Shown here piece by piece: positions 55,316 to 64,000 of a DNA stretch of 64,000 bases. Positions within the stretch are counted from its first letter, which is position 1. The number at the start of each line of letters is the position of its first letter. The DNA lies in NCBI RefSeq assembly GCF_000349945.1, contig NC_020516.1:930001-994000 (forward strand), written 5' to 3'. The position numbers and the translations under genes are program-made. A model generated the notes under the pieces. That model had not been told where the DNA came from and did no database searches. It saw only the letters and a program-made list of their open reading frames with translations. This DNA comes from Azoarcus sp. KH32C. GTDB lineage: Bacteria; Pseudomonadota; Gammaproteobacteria; Burkholderiales; Rhodocyclaceae.

Positions 55316-56777
55316 GGCGGATCATTTCGTTGAGAGATTTGAATTTTGAAATCTTTCTTAGCCGCCCAGGGAAAAACGCTCTCTGCAAGCGATCGAAGAT
55401 CATGACATAGACAAGAAGAACGATGGGCGAGGAGGCTGCATAGATCGTGTGAATTTCCTGCAAGCCACTTGCCCTCGCCAGAAAGGCGAAATAACCGACC
55501 AAGGGAATCAGGTGTAAAGTGGCGCGCTGGATCAAGTAACGCGAGGTCGCAAAATAGAGCCAGCCTAATAAGCCCATACCGATCAGGACCCCCGGGATGC
55601 CGAACATCCAGTACAACTCGGTCGGCAGCATCATCGCGGTCGAGGTGGTTGCCGACTCGGGGCTATCAGCCTTGCCGAGATACCACGTAAACCAGGCACC
55701 CGGCATGTACTGCGGCTTGCCTGGCCACAAGAAACGGGGGATGAAAATGCTCGCGAGGCCTTCAATCAGGACCGGCCCGATCAGGCCATCGCGTTCAGCG
55801 ATCTGCATCACCAGACCACCCTGCTCCGCAGAGGCGCCTCGCGTCAGCCAGTTGGCGGCACTTTCTGCTGCCGTTTCCGTAAAGCCATCGCGCTCCCACC
55901 GCGCTATCACACGCGAAGCCACTTCGGCGATATCTGTTTTTTGCGTCGCGCTGCCACCGGCGTGTTCCCAGTTGGCCTTCCGCCATTCCTGAGTAAATGG
56001 AAAGAGAAAGACCACGATGACGACAGCGCAGCCCAATAGAAGCATGGCGCGATTCAAGGTCATGCGGCGAAAAATGGGCAACAGGATGGGCAATGAAACT
56101 AACGCTGCCTCGCCTTTCATGCCGGTCTGGAGTGCCATCACGTAGAGAGGGAAGAGCGCAAGCAGCGCAAGCCAAGACTTAGGTTTGCCAAGGGCGTATT
56201 TGGTTCGACCGCCGAGCAGAACGGCAATCGCCCCAATGGAGAACAACCGTAGAAGCTCAGCCGTCATCCCGAGTGCCGCGAGGAGACCTGCGGCACTCAG
56301 AAGTAGATATGTCCCCAATGAAACGGCATAGATCATGAACATCGTGCGAGGCGCAGGCTCAACCATGATCGAAACGGGATGCTTGCCTTCAAGCCGACGC
56401 CAGATCAGCGTAAATACAATCGCGGCGAGCAGGAATACCAGTTCTGCTTGGAACTGATACTCGAAAGGGACAATCTCGCGCACTGCCAGCACGGCGCCAA
56501 TCATGCCTGCCTCAGCAGCATTTCCAGAGACAACGAGGCCGAGTGCAGTCAGCGTTTTGCTGAATAGCTGCATGAGCAACATAAGCGTCAGGAAATCCGG
56601 CATTACCGCTTTTTCGGTCAGTCGGAATCGATGCAGGACAATCACACCACAATAGGCTTGCCCCAGCATCAACACGCCGACGGTTGCCTGCCAGGCGTCG
56701 GCAGGAAAGGCGACGATGACGAGCACCCCAAGAAAACCCCAGACCAAGCCGAGCAAGGAATAGCGAGAGATCATCAT
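55308..56777 (-). CDS. Wzy-like oligosaccharide repeat-unit polymerase
   Basis: A 489-residue inner-membrane protein with about 12 hydrophobic helices and one large periplasmic loop (about residues 265-380: QEWRKANWEHAGG...ESAANWLTRGASAEQGGLVMQIAERDGLIGPVLIEGLASIFIPRFLWPGKP...). That topology is typical of Wzy/O-antigen polymerases. Sequence is poorly conserved in this class, so the call rests on topology and position between wzx and the glycosyltransferase genes. Confidence 0.78.
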   Translation of the reverse strand: MMISRYSLLGLVWGFLGVLVIVAFPADAWQATVGVLMLGQAYCGVIVLHRFRLTEKAVMPDFLTLMLLMQLFSKTLTALGLVVSGNAAEAGMIGAVLAVREIVPFEYQFQAELVFLLAAIVFTLIWRRLEGKHPVSIMVEPAPRTMFMIYAVSLGTYLLLSAAGLLAALGMTAELLRLFSIGAIAVLLGGRTKYALGKPKSWLALLALFPLYVMALQTGMKGEAALVSLPILLPIFRRMTLNRAMLLLGCAVVIVVFLFPFTQEWRKANWEHAGGSATQKTDIAEVASRVIARWERDGFTETAAESAANWLTRGASAEQGGLVMQIAERDGLIGPVLIEGLASIFIPRFLWPGKPQYMPGAWFTWYLGKADSPESATTSTAMMLPTELYWMFGIPGVLIGMGLLGWLYFATSRYLIQRATLHLIPLVGYFAFLARASGLQEIHTIYAASSPIVLLVYVMIFDRLQRAFFPGRLRKISKFKSLNEMIRRD

Positions 56778-56855
56778 CGATGGCTCCCGCCGCAGCCACT
56801 CGCGCTTGATCGGGGCAATGGGATTAGATTGGGCATAAATGCGACTTTGGTCATC

Positions 56856-58130
56856 TCAGGCTGTCCTACGCTCACAGTCGAGCCAAGGCCTAGCCAACAC
56901 GTAGGACAAGATCAGTTGGGCACCGAAATATGCCGGAACGGCAGTCGCTGCACCCCACAAGCCTTTTTGAAGGATGCAAAAAAAACCGATGACGACTGCA
57001 AAAATAGCGCCCGCCGTTTCGGCGATGAAGACCCTCTTGGTGGCTTCATTCGCGTAGCAGACCCGGTTCGCCACATGTGAAAGGATGAGGAACGAATAGC
57101 CTCCGACAATCCATGGCAACAATTCAGAGACGCCCTGATATTGGCTTCCAAGTAGCAGACTGGCTATCCAGGAATGCCCGACCACAGTCATCGCTGTAGC
57201 AAGGCATGAGCCGCAAATAACCAGCAAGGCCCATTTTTTCAGGTAACGGCGAGCCAGGGCCGAATTGCCTTCAACCAAGGCTTGTTGGTAGGCCGGGCGA
57301 ACCGTTGTTTCGATAATGCCGCCAAGCATGCCCACAGGGCGGCTGGCCAAGCCGTAGAGGGCCACATAGAGGCCAACGTCGGCCGGTGTCAATAGTGCGC
57401 CGATCATGTAGCGATCCGCCATCCCGGAAACCCAGCCGATCAAACCCAGCGGCAGGAGCGGCAGGGTGTAAAGCCAGAAACGATGGGCCAGTGCCTGCTG
57501 CTCGCCCTCGGAGTACTTGTTGCTTTCATCGCTCGGCACGTAGCGGCGCATGACAAACCAACTGGTCGCGGAAGCCACGAGAAAGGCGAGCAGTACTAGG
57601 CTTGTATCCATGTGCCACACCGACACGAGAAAATAGGCGCAAATTGGCCGCCCCCAAGCTTCGATCACCCCCCAAATTCCACAGGGGCGAAATGCCCGCA
57701 GCGCGTTCATATAGGCCATATTGCCCATGCGAGCGATATCGACAACAACGAGCAGGGCCAGCATGAGTAGATCAAAGGCGTTCACATAATCGAACCACAG
57801 GCCCGCCACTGCGGCGAGAATGGTTGGTGGAAGGACGTACAGGGCGAGTTTGCTTAGCTGATGACGGGCCACCGCCTTGACTAAGGGCCCCTGATGACGG
57901 AGGAAATATTCCGGATAAAAACGCAGCAATGCCTGCATGGTGGGGTTGGCGATGGCGGCCGAGGCCAAAGCAACCGCTCCCAGCCACAAACTGACCTGGC
58001 CAAACACGCTCGGCGACAGAATTTCCGTTAATAGGCGCACGCCGATCAATTGACCGAGTGCCGACAGCCCTTGCAAAACGGCCACCCAAGCACCATCAGA
58101 TACGAGGGAACGTTTCCGGTGCATCGTCAC
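56856..58130 (-). CDS. Wzx-type polysaccharide flippase
   Basis: A 424-residue MATE/MOP-superfamily exporter with 12 or so helices: SDGAWVAVLQGLSALGQLIGVRLLTEILSPSVFGQVSLW opens like Wzx/RfbX. GLYVALYGLASRPVGMLGGIIETTVRPAY is characteristic of flippases. It should flip undecaprenyl-PP-linked units to the periplasm. The GTG at 58130 overlaps the previous stop as GTGA; the ATG at 58124 is the alternative. Confidence 0.86.
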   Translation of the reverse strand: MTMHRKRSLVSDGAWVAVLQGLSALGQLIGVRLLTEILSPSVFGQVSLWLGAVALASAAIANPTMQALLRFYPEYFLRHQGPLVKAVARHQLSKLALYVLPPTILAAVAGLWFDYVNAFDLLMLALLVVVDIARMGNMAYMNALRAFRPCGIWGVIEAWGRPICAYFLVSVWHMDTSLVLLAFLVASATSWFVMRRYVPSDESNKYSEGEQQALAHRFWLYTLPLLPLGLIGWVSGMADRYMIGALLTPADVGLYVALYGLASRPVGMLGGIIETTVRPAYQQALVEGNSALARRYLKKWALLVICGSCLATAMTVVGHSWIASLLLGSQYQGVSELLPWIVGGYSFLILSHVANRVCYANEATKRVFIAETAGAIFAVVIGFFCILQKGLWGAATAVPAYFGAQLILSYVLARPWLDCERRTA

Positions 58131-59254
58131 AGCGCCTCAAACACGCAGTGTTCATAAGCCAATTCAAAGTTGCGGATGCTGAACTTCCCCTCGATCAAGT
58201 CGCGCCCTTTGCGCCCCATTTTCTGCCTGAGCGCGGCATCGTCGGCCAACTTGCGGATGTACTCTGCCAACATCGGCACGTCGCCGTACTCAACCAGGAG
58301 GCCGCTCTCCCCATGCACGATAACGTCAGGGGTTCCTCCATGGTTACCCCCGATGCATGGCTTTCCTTGACCCATCGCCTCAAGAAAAACGATACCGAAT
58401 CCTTCTTTCTTGCTTGGCATGACAAATATGTCACAGTCGTGATAGGCGGCGGCGAGATCTTCGTCCGACAAACTGCCCCAAAAAGTGACCTGATCCGCTA
58501 CACCAAGGTCTGCACATACCTGTTTCAGTCTCGGCTGGTCGCCACCAGACCCGATCAAATTCAGGTGAATTGAGGCGTTCGCAGGCTTGAGCACGCGGAG
58601 GGCTTTGAATATGTCTTCAAAGCCCTTATAGCGCTCCGACTTATCCTGGCGCGCAACGCAAAGGAGTTTTACGGCACCGCTCAACTTGAATGCAGTCGAG
58701 GGGGTGCCCAGGCGCTCGTCGGCGCACAGAGGTATGATGCGAAATAGACTTTGACGGATTTCATTGAGCTGAGCACAGACGTCCGCGGTATGGCGGGTGG
58801 TGGCGATGATTCTCGTAGCGGCTTTTAGCGCGAGGCGGTTGATGAACGGAACCTTCCGCCAAGCCTCTATGCCGTGCAAAATCACGTAATAAGCATTCAC
58901 CCGCCCAAGCGTTTTGAGTGCATAGGCAACCGGAGCCAGCGCAAGATGCCCGACAAAAAGCACATCAACTTTGGGTGCCGATATCAAGGCGTGGGCGACC
59001 AAACTTGGCTTTGACCGATTGCCTCCCCAGACCTCGATGGATCCCGGTATCGCAGGATGCCGGCGCAGTTCGTCAGTGCTGTCATTGAGACTGAGGCAGA
59101 TCCCGCCGCAGATGCGCCGCTTGTTCTGCAACGTGCCAATCACTTCCGCAATACGAAGCATGAAGGACTGGATTCCGCCACGAGTACATGCTTCGGAGGC
59201 AAGTAGTCCAACGCTTCTGGTAGGCAGGCTGCTATCAGTCACGTTATTTTGCAT
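58127..59254 (-). CDS. GT4 glycosyltransferase
   Basis: A 375-residue GT-B enzyme: LLASEACTRGGIQSFMLRIAEVI, YVILHGIEAWRKVPFINRLALKAATRIIATTRHTA, LLCVARQDKSERYKGFEDIF, and VMPSKKEGFGIVFLEAMGQGKPCIGGNHGGTPDVI with E-x7-E. It likely adds an internal sugar of the repeat unit. Translationally coupled to wzx (GTGA). The 91 bases upstream (59255-59345) are AT-rich, with no gene except the decayed tviC end. Confidence 0.88.
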   Translation of the reverse strand: MQNNVTDSSLPTRSVGLLASEACTRGGIQSFMLRIAEVIGTLQNKRRICGGICLSLNDSTDELRRHPAIPGSIEVWGGNRSKPSLVAHALISAPKVDVLFVGHLALAPVAYALKTLGRVNAYYVILHGIEAWRKVPFINRLALKAATRIIATTRHTADVCAQLNEIRQSLFRIIPLCADERLGTPSTAFKLSGAVKLLCVARQDKSERYKGFEDIFKALRVLKPANASIHLNLIGSGGDQPRLKQVCADLGVADQVTFWGSLSDEDLAAAYHDCDIFVMPSKKEGFGIVFLEAMGQGKPCIGGNHGGTPDVIVHGESGLLVEYGDVPMLAEYIRKLADDAALRQKMGRKGRDLIEGKFSIRNFELAYEHCVFEAL

Positions 59255-59313
59255 TTTCGAAATCTAGAGATCATGAATACATTGATAAGTCAGAGGTTTA
59301 AGGTTTATTTATT

Positions 59314-59453
59314 TCGTATGTCCAAACCCCGCCGCTGCTCAAGATTCAACTGGTTTCAGCCTGGTGCGAGCCGATGAAGCCGGCCACGCCGGTTATCAGC
59401 CAGATTTTAGGGGCCTGCTGCAGGGTTTGCGGGAGTTGTTCGTAGCGGGTCAT
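59314..59453 (-). pseudogene. Remnant of a TviC/WbpP UDP-N-acetylhexosamine 4-epimerase gene
   Basis: Starting with an ATG at 59453, 35 codons encode MTRYEQLPQTLQQ then APKIWLITGVAGFIGS, the hallmark N-terminus of WbpP/TviC with its NAD-binding TGVAGFIG. The frame then stops at 59346. The next bases in a shifted frame read LEQRRGLD, reminiscent of the LNQxVVGLDN segment that normally follows, suggesting decay beyond a deletion/frameshift. The rest of the gene (about 300 codons) is absent; AT-rich DNA and a glycosyltransferase gene follow. It sits 13 bases after tviB, where intact tviC normally lies. Confidence 0.8.
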
Positions 59454-59465
59454 GTGATGTGCCCC

Positions 59466-60746
<1,281 letters not shown>

Positions 60747-60829
60747 GGTTGACGTTTGTATGGCTGATTACGGACGGAGGATGCGAAAGGGGCGAGCGTG
60801 GGCTAGTGGCGGTCTGATCGAGCCGGGTT

Positions 60830-61198
60830 TCATAGGCCCTTGCTCTCCGCTTCCAGTTGTGCCTGGCGCAGGGATTCGATCTCGATGTGCAGGGCCTCGT
60901 ATTCGGCTTCCTTGCGGGCGAGATAGCAGCGGGTGAGCTGGACCCGGTTGGTAAAGCCGGCGGGGGTGAGCAGGTAGATGAGCTTGTTGAGCTTGTGGTC
61001 GCCCCGGCTGAAGTTGCTTGCCTTGACCAGGCCTTTCTCGATGAGGCCGTTAAGCAGGTAATTGGCCTTGCCCATGCTCACCCCCAGCCGCCGCGCCAGC
61101 TCGCGCTGGGTGATGTCGGGTTCGAGCTCGAGGATGCGCAGGAGCTTGAAGTGGGCTTCGTCCTTGGGGGTCATCGGGCGGTGCGGCGCTGAATGCAT
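60830..61198 (-). CDS. MarR-family EPS-associated transcriptional regulator
   Basis: A 122-residue winged-helix regulator: HFKLLRILELEPDITQRELARRLGVSMGKANYLLNGLIEKGLVKASNFS, then KLNKLIYLLTPAGFTNRVQLTRCYLARKEAEYEAL with a C-terminal coiled helix. This exact type heads many exopolysaccharide clusters in proteobacteria. It is first on the strand encoding the whole synthesis series and is preceded by an inverted repeat overlapping its own promoter. An ATG at 61174 is an alternative start. Confidence 0.88.
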   Translation of the reverse strand: MHSAPHRPMTPKDEAHFKLLRILELEPDITQRELARRLGVSMGKANYLLNGLIEKGLVKASNFSRGDHKLNKLIYLLTPAGFTNRVQLTRCYLARKEAEYEALHIEIESLRQAQLEAESKGL

Positions 61199-61208
61199 GA
61201 TGCATTTT

Positions 61209-61232
61209 GCTCAAAATTGAGCGCGCATTATA
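61209..61232 (-). promoter_or_regulatory. Promoter and inverted-repeat operator of the EPS regulator gene
   Basis: TATAAT on the minus strand (61232-61227) is a perfect -10. About 7 bases downstream lies GCTCAA-AA-TTGAGC (61209-61222), an inverted repeat covering the expected transcription start, 11 bases before the ATG. This suits autorepression by the MarR-type product. Confidence 0.55.
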
Positions 61233-61630
61233 TCGGGATATGCGAATTGTGTGTCGCAAAATCGGGGGCGTTGGGGGCTGACGGTATGCGACCCCACTGT
61301 GGGGCAGGAAACTGGCCGAGCCGCATGTAAGAAATTCCGACAATCGCCTTGGGGGGCACGGGTATTGGATGCGTCAATGCTGAAGGATTATGGCAAAAGG
61401 ATTGATATAACTATTCGTATTAGCCGATGGGCGACCGTCGTGCACCGAGCCGAGACTTTCTTCTCGCGACTGCCAAAAATTTCCGCAAGCGCCTGTGCAT
61501 TCCTTGCTTGACACGGGATGAACTTCTTCACGCCGATGTTTCGGGGGGAGTTTGTCGGTCGATCTTACAGCCGGCGCTCGGCTTGCTGATGGTGCGCTGC
61601 AAGTGTTTGATCTGATGTTGAAAAAAATTG
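61233..61630. other. Intergenic region without a supported gene
   Basis: About 400 bases between the EPS regulator and the lipoprotein gene. No convincing coding potential, tRNA or repeat was found. It may hold enhancer-type sites for the sigma-54-like promoter that follows. Confidence 0.4.
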
Positions 61631-61646
61631 TGGCACGCACAATGCC
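61631..61646 (+). promoter_or_regulatory. Candidate sigma-54 promoter of the lipoprotein gene
   Basis: TGGCACG, CACA, ATGCC: the -24 block is perfect and the -12 GC is exactly ten bases after GG; only the first T of TTGC is changed. It ends 39 bases before the ATG at 61685. Confidence 0.55.
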
Positions 61647-61684
61647 TCGGGTTGGTCATGAAACGACAGCTGTAGGGGGTCGCC

Positions 61685-62443
61685 ATGCCAGCCAACCATC
61701 CTGCGCTTTTGTCTTGTCGCCTGCTCGCCCGTGTCGGCGAAATCTTGGCGTCCTTGTTGCTGCTTCCCCTGGTGGTGACCGCTGCCGGCTGTACGACCGT
61801 TGGTCTGCAGGAGGCCGAGGCCCTTCAGGCCATGGACTTCGGGCCGCGGGAGGAATTGCGGGTCTGTGTGCTCGCGGACGAGGGCGTCACCGACGACGAT
61901 GCGAAGCAGCTGGTGGATGAGGTGCGGCAGGAGTTTGCCGCGTTCGGGCTGGACGTCAGCGTTCCGTGGATCAGGCGTTGGGAGCGCTCGGGGTTCGCGT
62001 TGGAGGGAATCGTCAGCGACGTGTGGCGCCGTCCGCTGGAAGCGCCATGCGATCGTCTGCTGACGCTTGTGGGGCGTAACTTCGGCGATTTCCTGTGGGG
62101 GCTGGTCGGCGTAGAGGTGCTGGGGGCGGTGGACACGCCGACGCGGACGCGGGGTTATGTCGTCGCGAAGGTGCGTTCGCTGAATCAGCTGTTGAATTCT
62201 CCGTCCGAGGTTGCGATTCATGAGTCCTATCACTTCCTGGGCTGCGAGCACGACCTGAACCTCTCCGCCTGCTACGCACGCATTCGCGATCTGAAACGGA
62301 TCGCGCACGCCAATCGTGACGCGGGTATTGATTTCTTTCCCGGCCTTTCGCCAAAGGGGACGCCAATCAAGTCCCGCCTAGCTGCAAACGCAGTCATGGA
62401 CGAGGCGATCAAGTTGGCGCGAGTAGCGCGAAGCGGCGAATAG
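61685..62443 (+). CDS. Lipoprotein with HExxHxxGxxHD zinc-protease-like motif, unknown function
   Basis: A 252-residue protein with a lipoprotein signal (LASLLLLPLVVTAAGC, Cys36). I do not recognise the family. At residues 179-190 it has HESYHFLGCEHD, fitting the extended zinc motif HExxHxxGxxHD of metzincin-type metallopeptidases. The rest (VCVLADEGVTDDDAKQLVDEVRQEFAAFGL; RTRGYVVAKVRSLNQLL) fits a small mixed alpha/beta domain. GGGGGT lies before the ATG. It stands alone between the EPS regulator and the WecA-like gene; a role in envelope or EPS maturation is only inferred from position. Confidence 0.75.
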   Translation: MPANHPALLSCRLLARVGEILASLLLLPLVVTAAGCTTVGLQEAEALQAMDFGPREELRVCVLADEGVTDDDAKQLVDEVRQEFAAFGLDVSVPWIRRWERSGFALEGIVSDVWRRPLEAPCDRLLTLVGRNFGDFLWGLVGVEVLGAVDTPTRTRGYVVAKVRSLNQLLNSPSEVAIHESYHFLGCEHDLNLSACYARIRDLKRIAHANRDAGIDFFPGLSPKGTPIKSRLAANAVMDEAIKLARVARSGE

Positions 62444-62601
62444 CACTGGTCCGAGTCCCGTGACTCAGCGTCGCTGGTCGGGGAGCATTCTGCTCCTGCC
62501 GGTAGCCCCCTAGGGTTATGACTAAGCGAGTAGGAATCGCGCAGGGATAGACATTCGGATATGCCCCGCCGTGGGTGTCGTCGTGCTCGATTCACCTACT
62601 G

Positions 62602-62618
62602 TTGGCTCGCGGCTTGCA
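62602..62618 (+). promoter_or_regulatory. Candidate sigma-54 promoter upstream of the WecA-like gene
   Basis: TTGGCTCG, CGGC, TTGCA matches the TTGGCACG-N4-TTGCA pattern with one change; GG and GC are ten bases apart. It lies about 240 bases before the preferred start. The rest of 62444-62601 shows no gene I can support. Confidence 0.6.
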
Positions 62619-62709
62619 GTCGCTGGTATCCTTCCCGGAAAATGCGATGTGGATATCAAATACGGCACATGAAATGCCATTCAGTAGTTCAAAAGGCGTA
62701 TAAAAAATA

Positions 62710-62727
62710 TTTTGATCTCGATCAAAA
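62710..62727 (+). promoter_or_regulatory. FNR/ANR-type box upstream of the WecA-like gene
   Basis: TTTTGATC-TC-GATCAAAA contains TTGAT-N4-ATCAA (62712-62725), a perfect FNR-family site within a longer AT-rich palindrome, about 130 bases before the gene start. Confidence 0.65.
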
Positions 62728-62856
62728 ATATGTTTTATCTATACGTAAATGCTTGATGGATTTAACAAATGCCATGTAGCATTATGTAACGAAGTGTGGG
62801 CGGCGGTGCTCCTATCGCCGAAAGCTTGCCGGGACAACATAAGAATACAAATAGAT

Positions 62857-63942
62857 ATGCTGAATGGAATGCTTGGCGCGTCGACCTTTCTTGCGCATCT
62901 ATTCCTCCCGGCCGCTTCTACCGCGGCCACGATCCTCGCCCTTCTGAGGCCAGCGTCACGTTGGGGGCTGGTCGATCGGCCTGGCGGCCGCAAGCAGCAT
63001 GCGGGAGAGGTTCCGGTAGTGGGTGGCGTTGCTATGGCTTTGGCATATCTGATCGCCATGTTGTGGGGGTCGCCAATGAAGTACGGGCAGGCTTACCTGC
63101 TCGTCGGTGGGCTGATGCTGGTCGCACTCGGGGTGATCGACGACCTGAAGGATGTGGCGGCAAAAAAGAAGCTGCTGTGGCAGGCCATTGCGGCGCTCGT
63201 GATGGTTGTGCCGACGGGGAACTATTTGCAGGACCTCGGCGATTTGTTTGGTGTCGGGCACGTGACGTTGGGTGTGCTTGCGCTGCCCTTCACTGTCGTT
63301 GCGTTCGTCGGGCTGATCAACGCGGTCAATATGTCCGACGGCATCGACGGCTCGGCGGGCGGACTGGTGGCGACCTCGGCGCTATGGCTGTCGGTGCTGG
63401 CGTCGCTCGCGGGACGCCAGCTGCTGGCGCTTGAGCTCGTCATGCTGTCCGGGGTGACCTGCGGGTTCCTGCTGTTCAACCTGCGGACGCCACTGCGCAA
63501 GAAGGCGGCCGTTTTCATGGGTGACGCGGGCAGCATGATGCTCGGCGCGTGCCTGGCGTGGTTCGCGGTGCACATCACGCAGTCGCCGATTTACAAGGGC
63601 TTGCCGCCGCCGCCTATCGTCGTGCTGTGGGTGCTGGGCTTGCCGGTGTTCGACACGGTGGTGCTGATGTGCCGGCGCATGCGGCAGGGGCGAAGCCCCT
63701 TCTCGGCGGGGCGCGATCACATGCACCACATCTGGACTCACGCGGGCTTCTCCATCGGTCAGACGACGGCGATCCTAGTGACCGCGCAGGTGGGCCTAGG
63801 CGCGATTGGTGTGCTCGGGTGGCACGCCGGCGCGCCGGAGTGGCTGCTCTTCGTCGGATACGTCGGCGTGTTGTTCCTGCACCGTTCGCTGGCCAGCCAT
63901 GCCTGGATCGCCTCCAAATGGCTGCGGCTGCATAAGCCCTGA
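62857..63942 (+). CDS. WecA-like undecaprenyl-phosphate N-acetylhexosamine-1-phosphate transferase
   Basis: A 361-residue polyprenyl-phosphate sugar-1-phosphate transferase with about 10-11 helices. Motifs: DRPGGRKQHAGEVPVVGGVA, VALGVIDDLKD (DD), INAVNMSDGIDG, AAVFMGDAGSMMLG and the cytosolic His loop GRDHMHHIW. It starts repeat-unit synthesis by moving GlcNAc-1-P (or a derivative such as FucNAc/QuiNAc-1-P) onto undecaprenyl phosphate. The ATG at 62857 (MLNGMLGAST) best fits the first helix; 62869 and a more upstream 62749 are possible. Confidence 0.9.
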   Translation: MLNGMLGASTFLAHLFLPAASTAATILALLRPASRWGLVDRPGGRKQHAGEVPVVGGVAMALAYLIAMLWGSPMKYGQAYLLVGGLMLVALGVIDDLKDVAAKKKLLWQAIAALVMVVPTGNYLQDLGDLFGVGHVTLGVLALPFTVVAFVGLINAVNMSDGIDGSAGGLVATSALWLSVLASLAGRQLLALELVMLSGVTCGFLLFNLRTPLRKKAAVFMGDAGSMMLGACLAWFAVHITQSPIYKGLPPPPIVVLWVLGLPVFDTVVLMCRRMRQGRSPFSAGRDHMHHIWTHAGFSIGQTTAILVTAQVGLGAIGVLGWHAGAPEWLLFVGYVGVLFLHRSLASHAWIASKWLRLHKP

Positions 63943-63972
63943 GCGCCGGGTCCGAAGCTGGCGCTCAGGGCT
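63935..63972 (+). terminator. Inverted repeat at the end of the WecA-like gene
   Basis: A perfect 13-bp inverted repeat (63935-63947 with 63960-63972, 12-base loop) overlaps the stop codon. No T tract follows, so it may be a weak terminator or a stability element. Confidence 0.45.
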
Positions 63973-64000
63973 CGGCGTTCGCCGCGCGCCCTTAGTTTAG

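Noticed and set aside
60747..60829. Search for a promoter or sigma-54 site between the EPS regulator and tviB
   Set aside because: No convincing hexamers; tviB is probably cotranscribed with the regulator.

Overview
The window is high-GC chromosomal DNA from a betaproteobacterium. Gene content and order (dnaX-ybaB-recR, petABC-sspAB, fbp, putA, hemA-prfA-prmC-grxD, argH next to algR, groESL) fit Rhodocyclales of the Azoarcus/Aromatoleum/Thauera kind. That placement is inferred from order and protein character, not from a database search.

Layout. 1-9000: housekeeping, with the end of dnaX, ybaB, recR, the cytochrome bc1 operon petABC, sspAB, a GT4 glycosyltransferase and dadA. 9001-23600: fbp, an Lrp-type regulator divergent from a putA without its usual DNA-binding domain, a TamA-like outer-membrane protein, a translationally coupled HD-GYP/EAL pair for cyclic-di-GMP turnover, an ECF sigma factor with a tiny zinc-finger anti-sigma, a GST, and groESL behind a CIRCE operator. 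23870-32225: a TctDE-like two-component system ahead of a DUF485/ActP acetate symporter pair, tRNA-Phe(GAA), hemA-prfA-prmC and grxD.

32245-35349 (minus strand) is the most unusual region. It is a compact operon of a Tat-exported cysteine-containing protein with a Ser/Thr-rich tail, a PqqD-like protein, an HprK-like P-loop kinase and a minimal nucleotidyltransferase, preceded by a good sigma-54 type -24/-12 element. The kinase/nucleotidyltransferase/PqqD set recalls tailoring enzymes of phosphorylated lasso peptides, but no cyclase or protease is present. I regard it as a candidate undescribed protein-modification system.

38208-63942 is an exopolysaccharide/capsule locus. The plus-strand operon 38208-46129 resembles the group 4 capsule gfc/yjb operon: a small GfcA-like protein, Wza, GfcB, GfcC, GfcD/YjbH, the phosphatase Wzb and the tyrosine kinase Wzc. 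Facing it, a long minus-strand series (61198 to 46232) encodes an EPS-associated MarR-type regulator, TviB, a decayed tviC/wbpP remnant, Wzx, a Wzy-like polymerase, several glycosyltransferases, an acetyltransferase and the UDP-L-FucNAc pathway FnlABC with a WbuB-like transferase. A WecA-like initiating transferase lies at 62857-63942. Together these can build, flip, polymerise and export an undecaprenyl-linked heteropolysaccharide probably containing L-FucNAc and an N-acetylhexosaminuronic acid. Parts of 50760-59340 are clearly AT-richer than the rest, and the truncated tviC sits at the edge, consistent with cassette exchange. Sigma-54-like promoters also precede a HExxHxxGxxHD lipoprotein (61685) and the WecA-like gene, the latter with an FNR-type box as well. 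No CRISPR array, rRNA or intact insertion sequence was seen.
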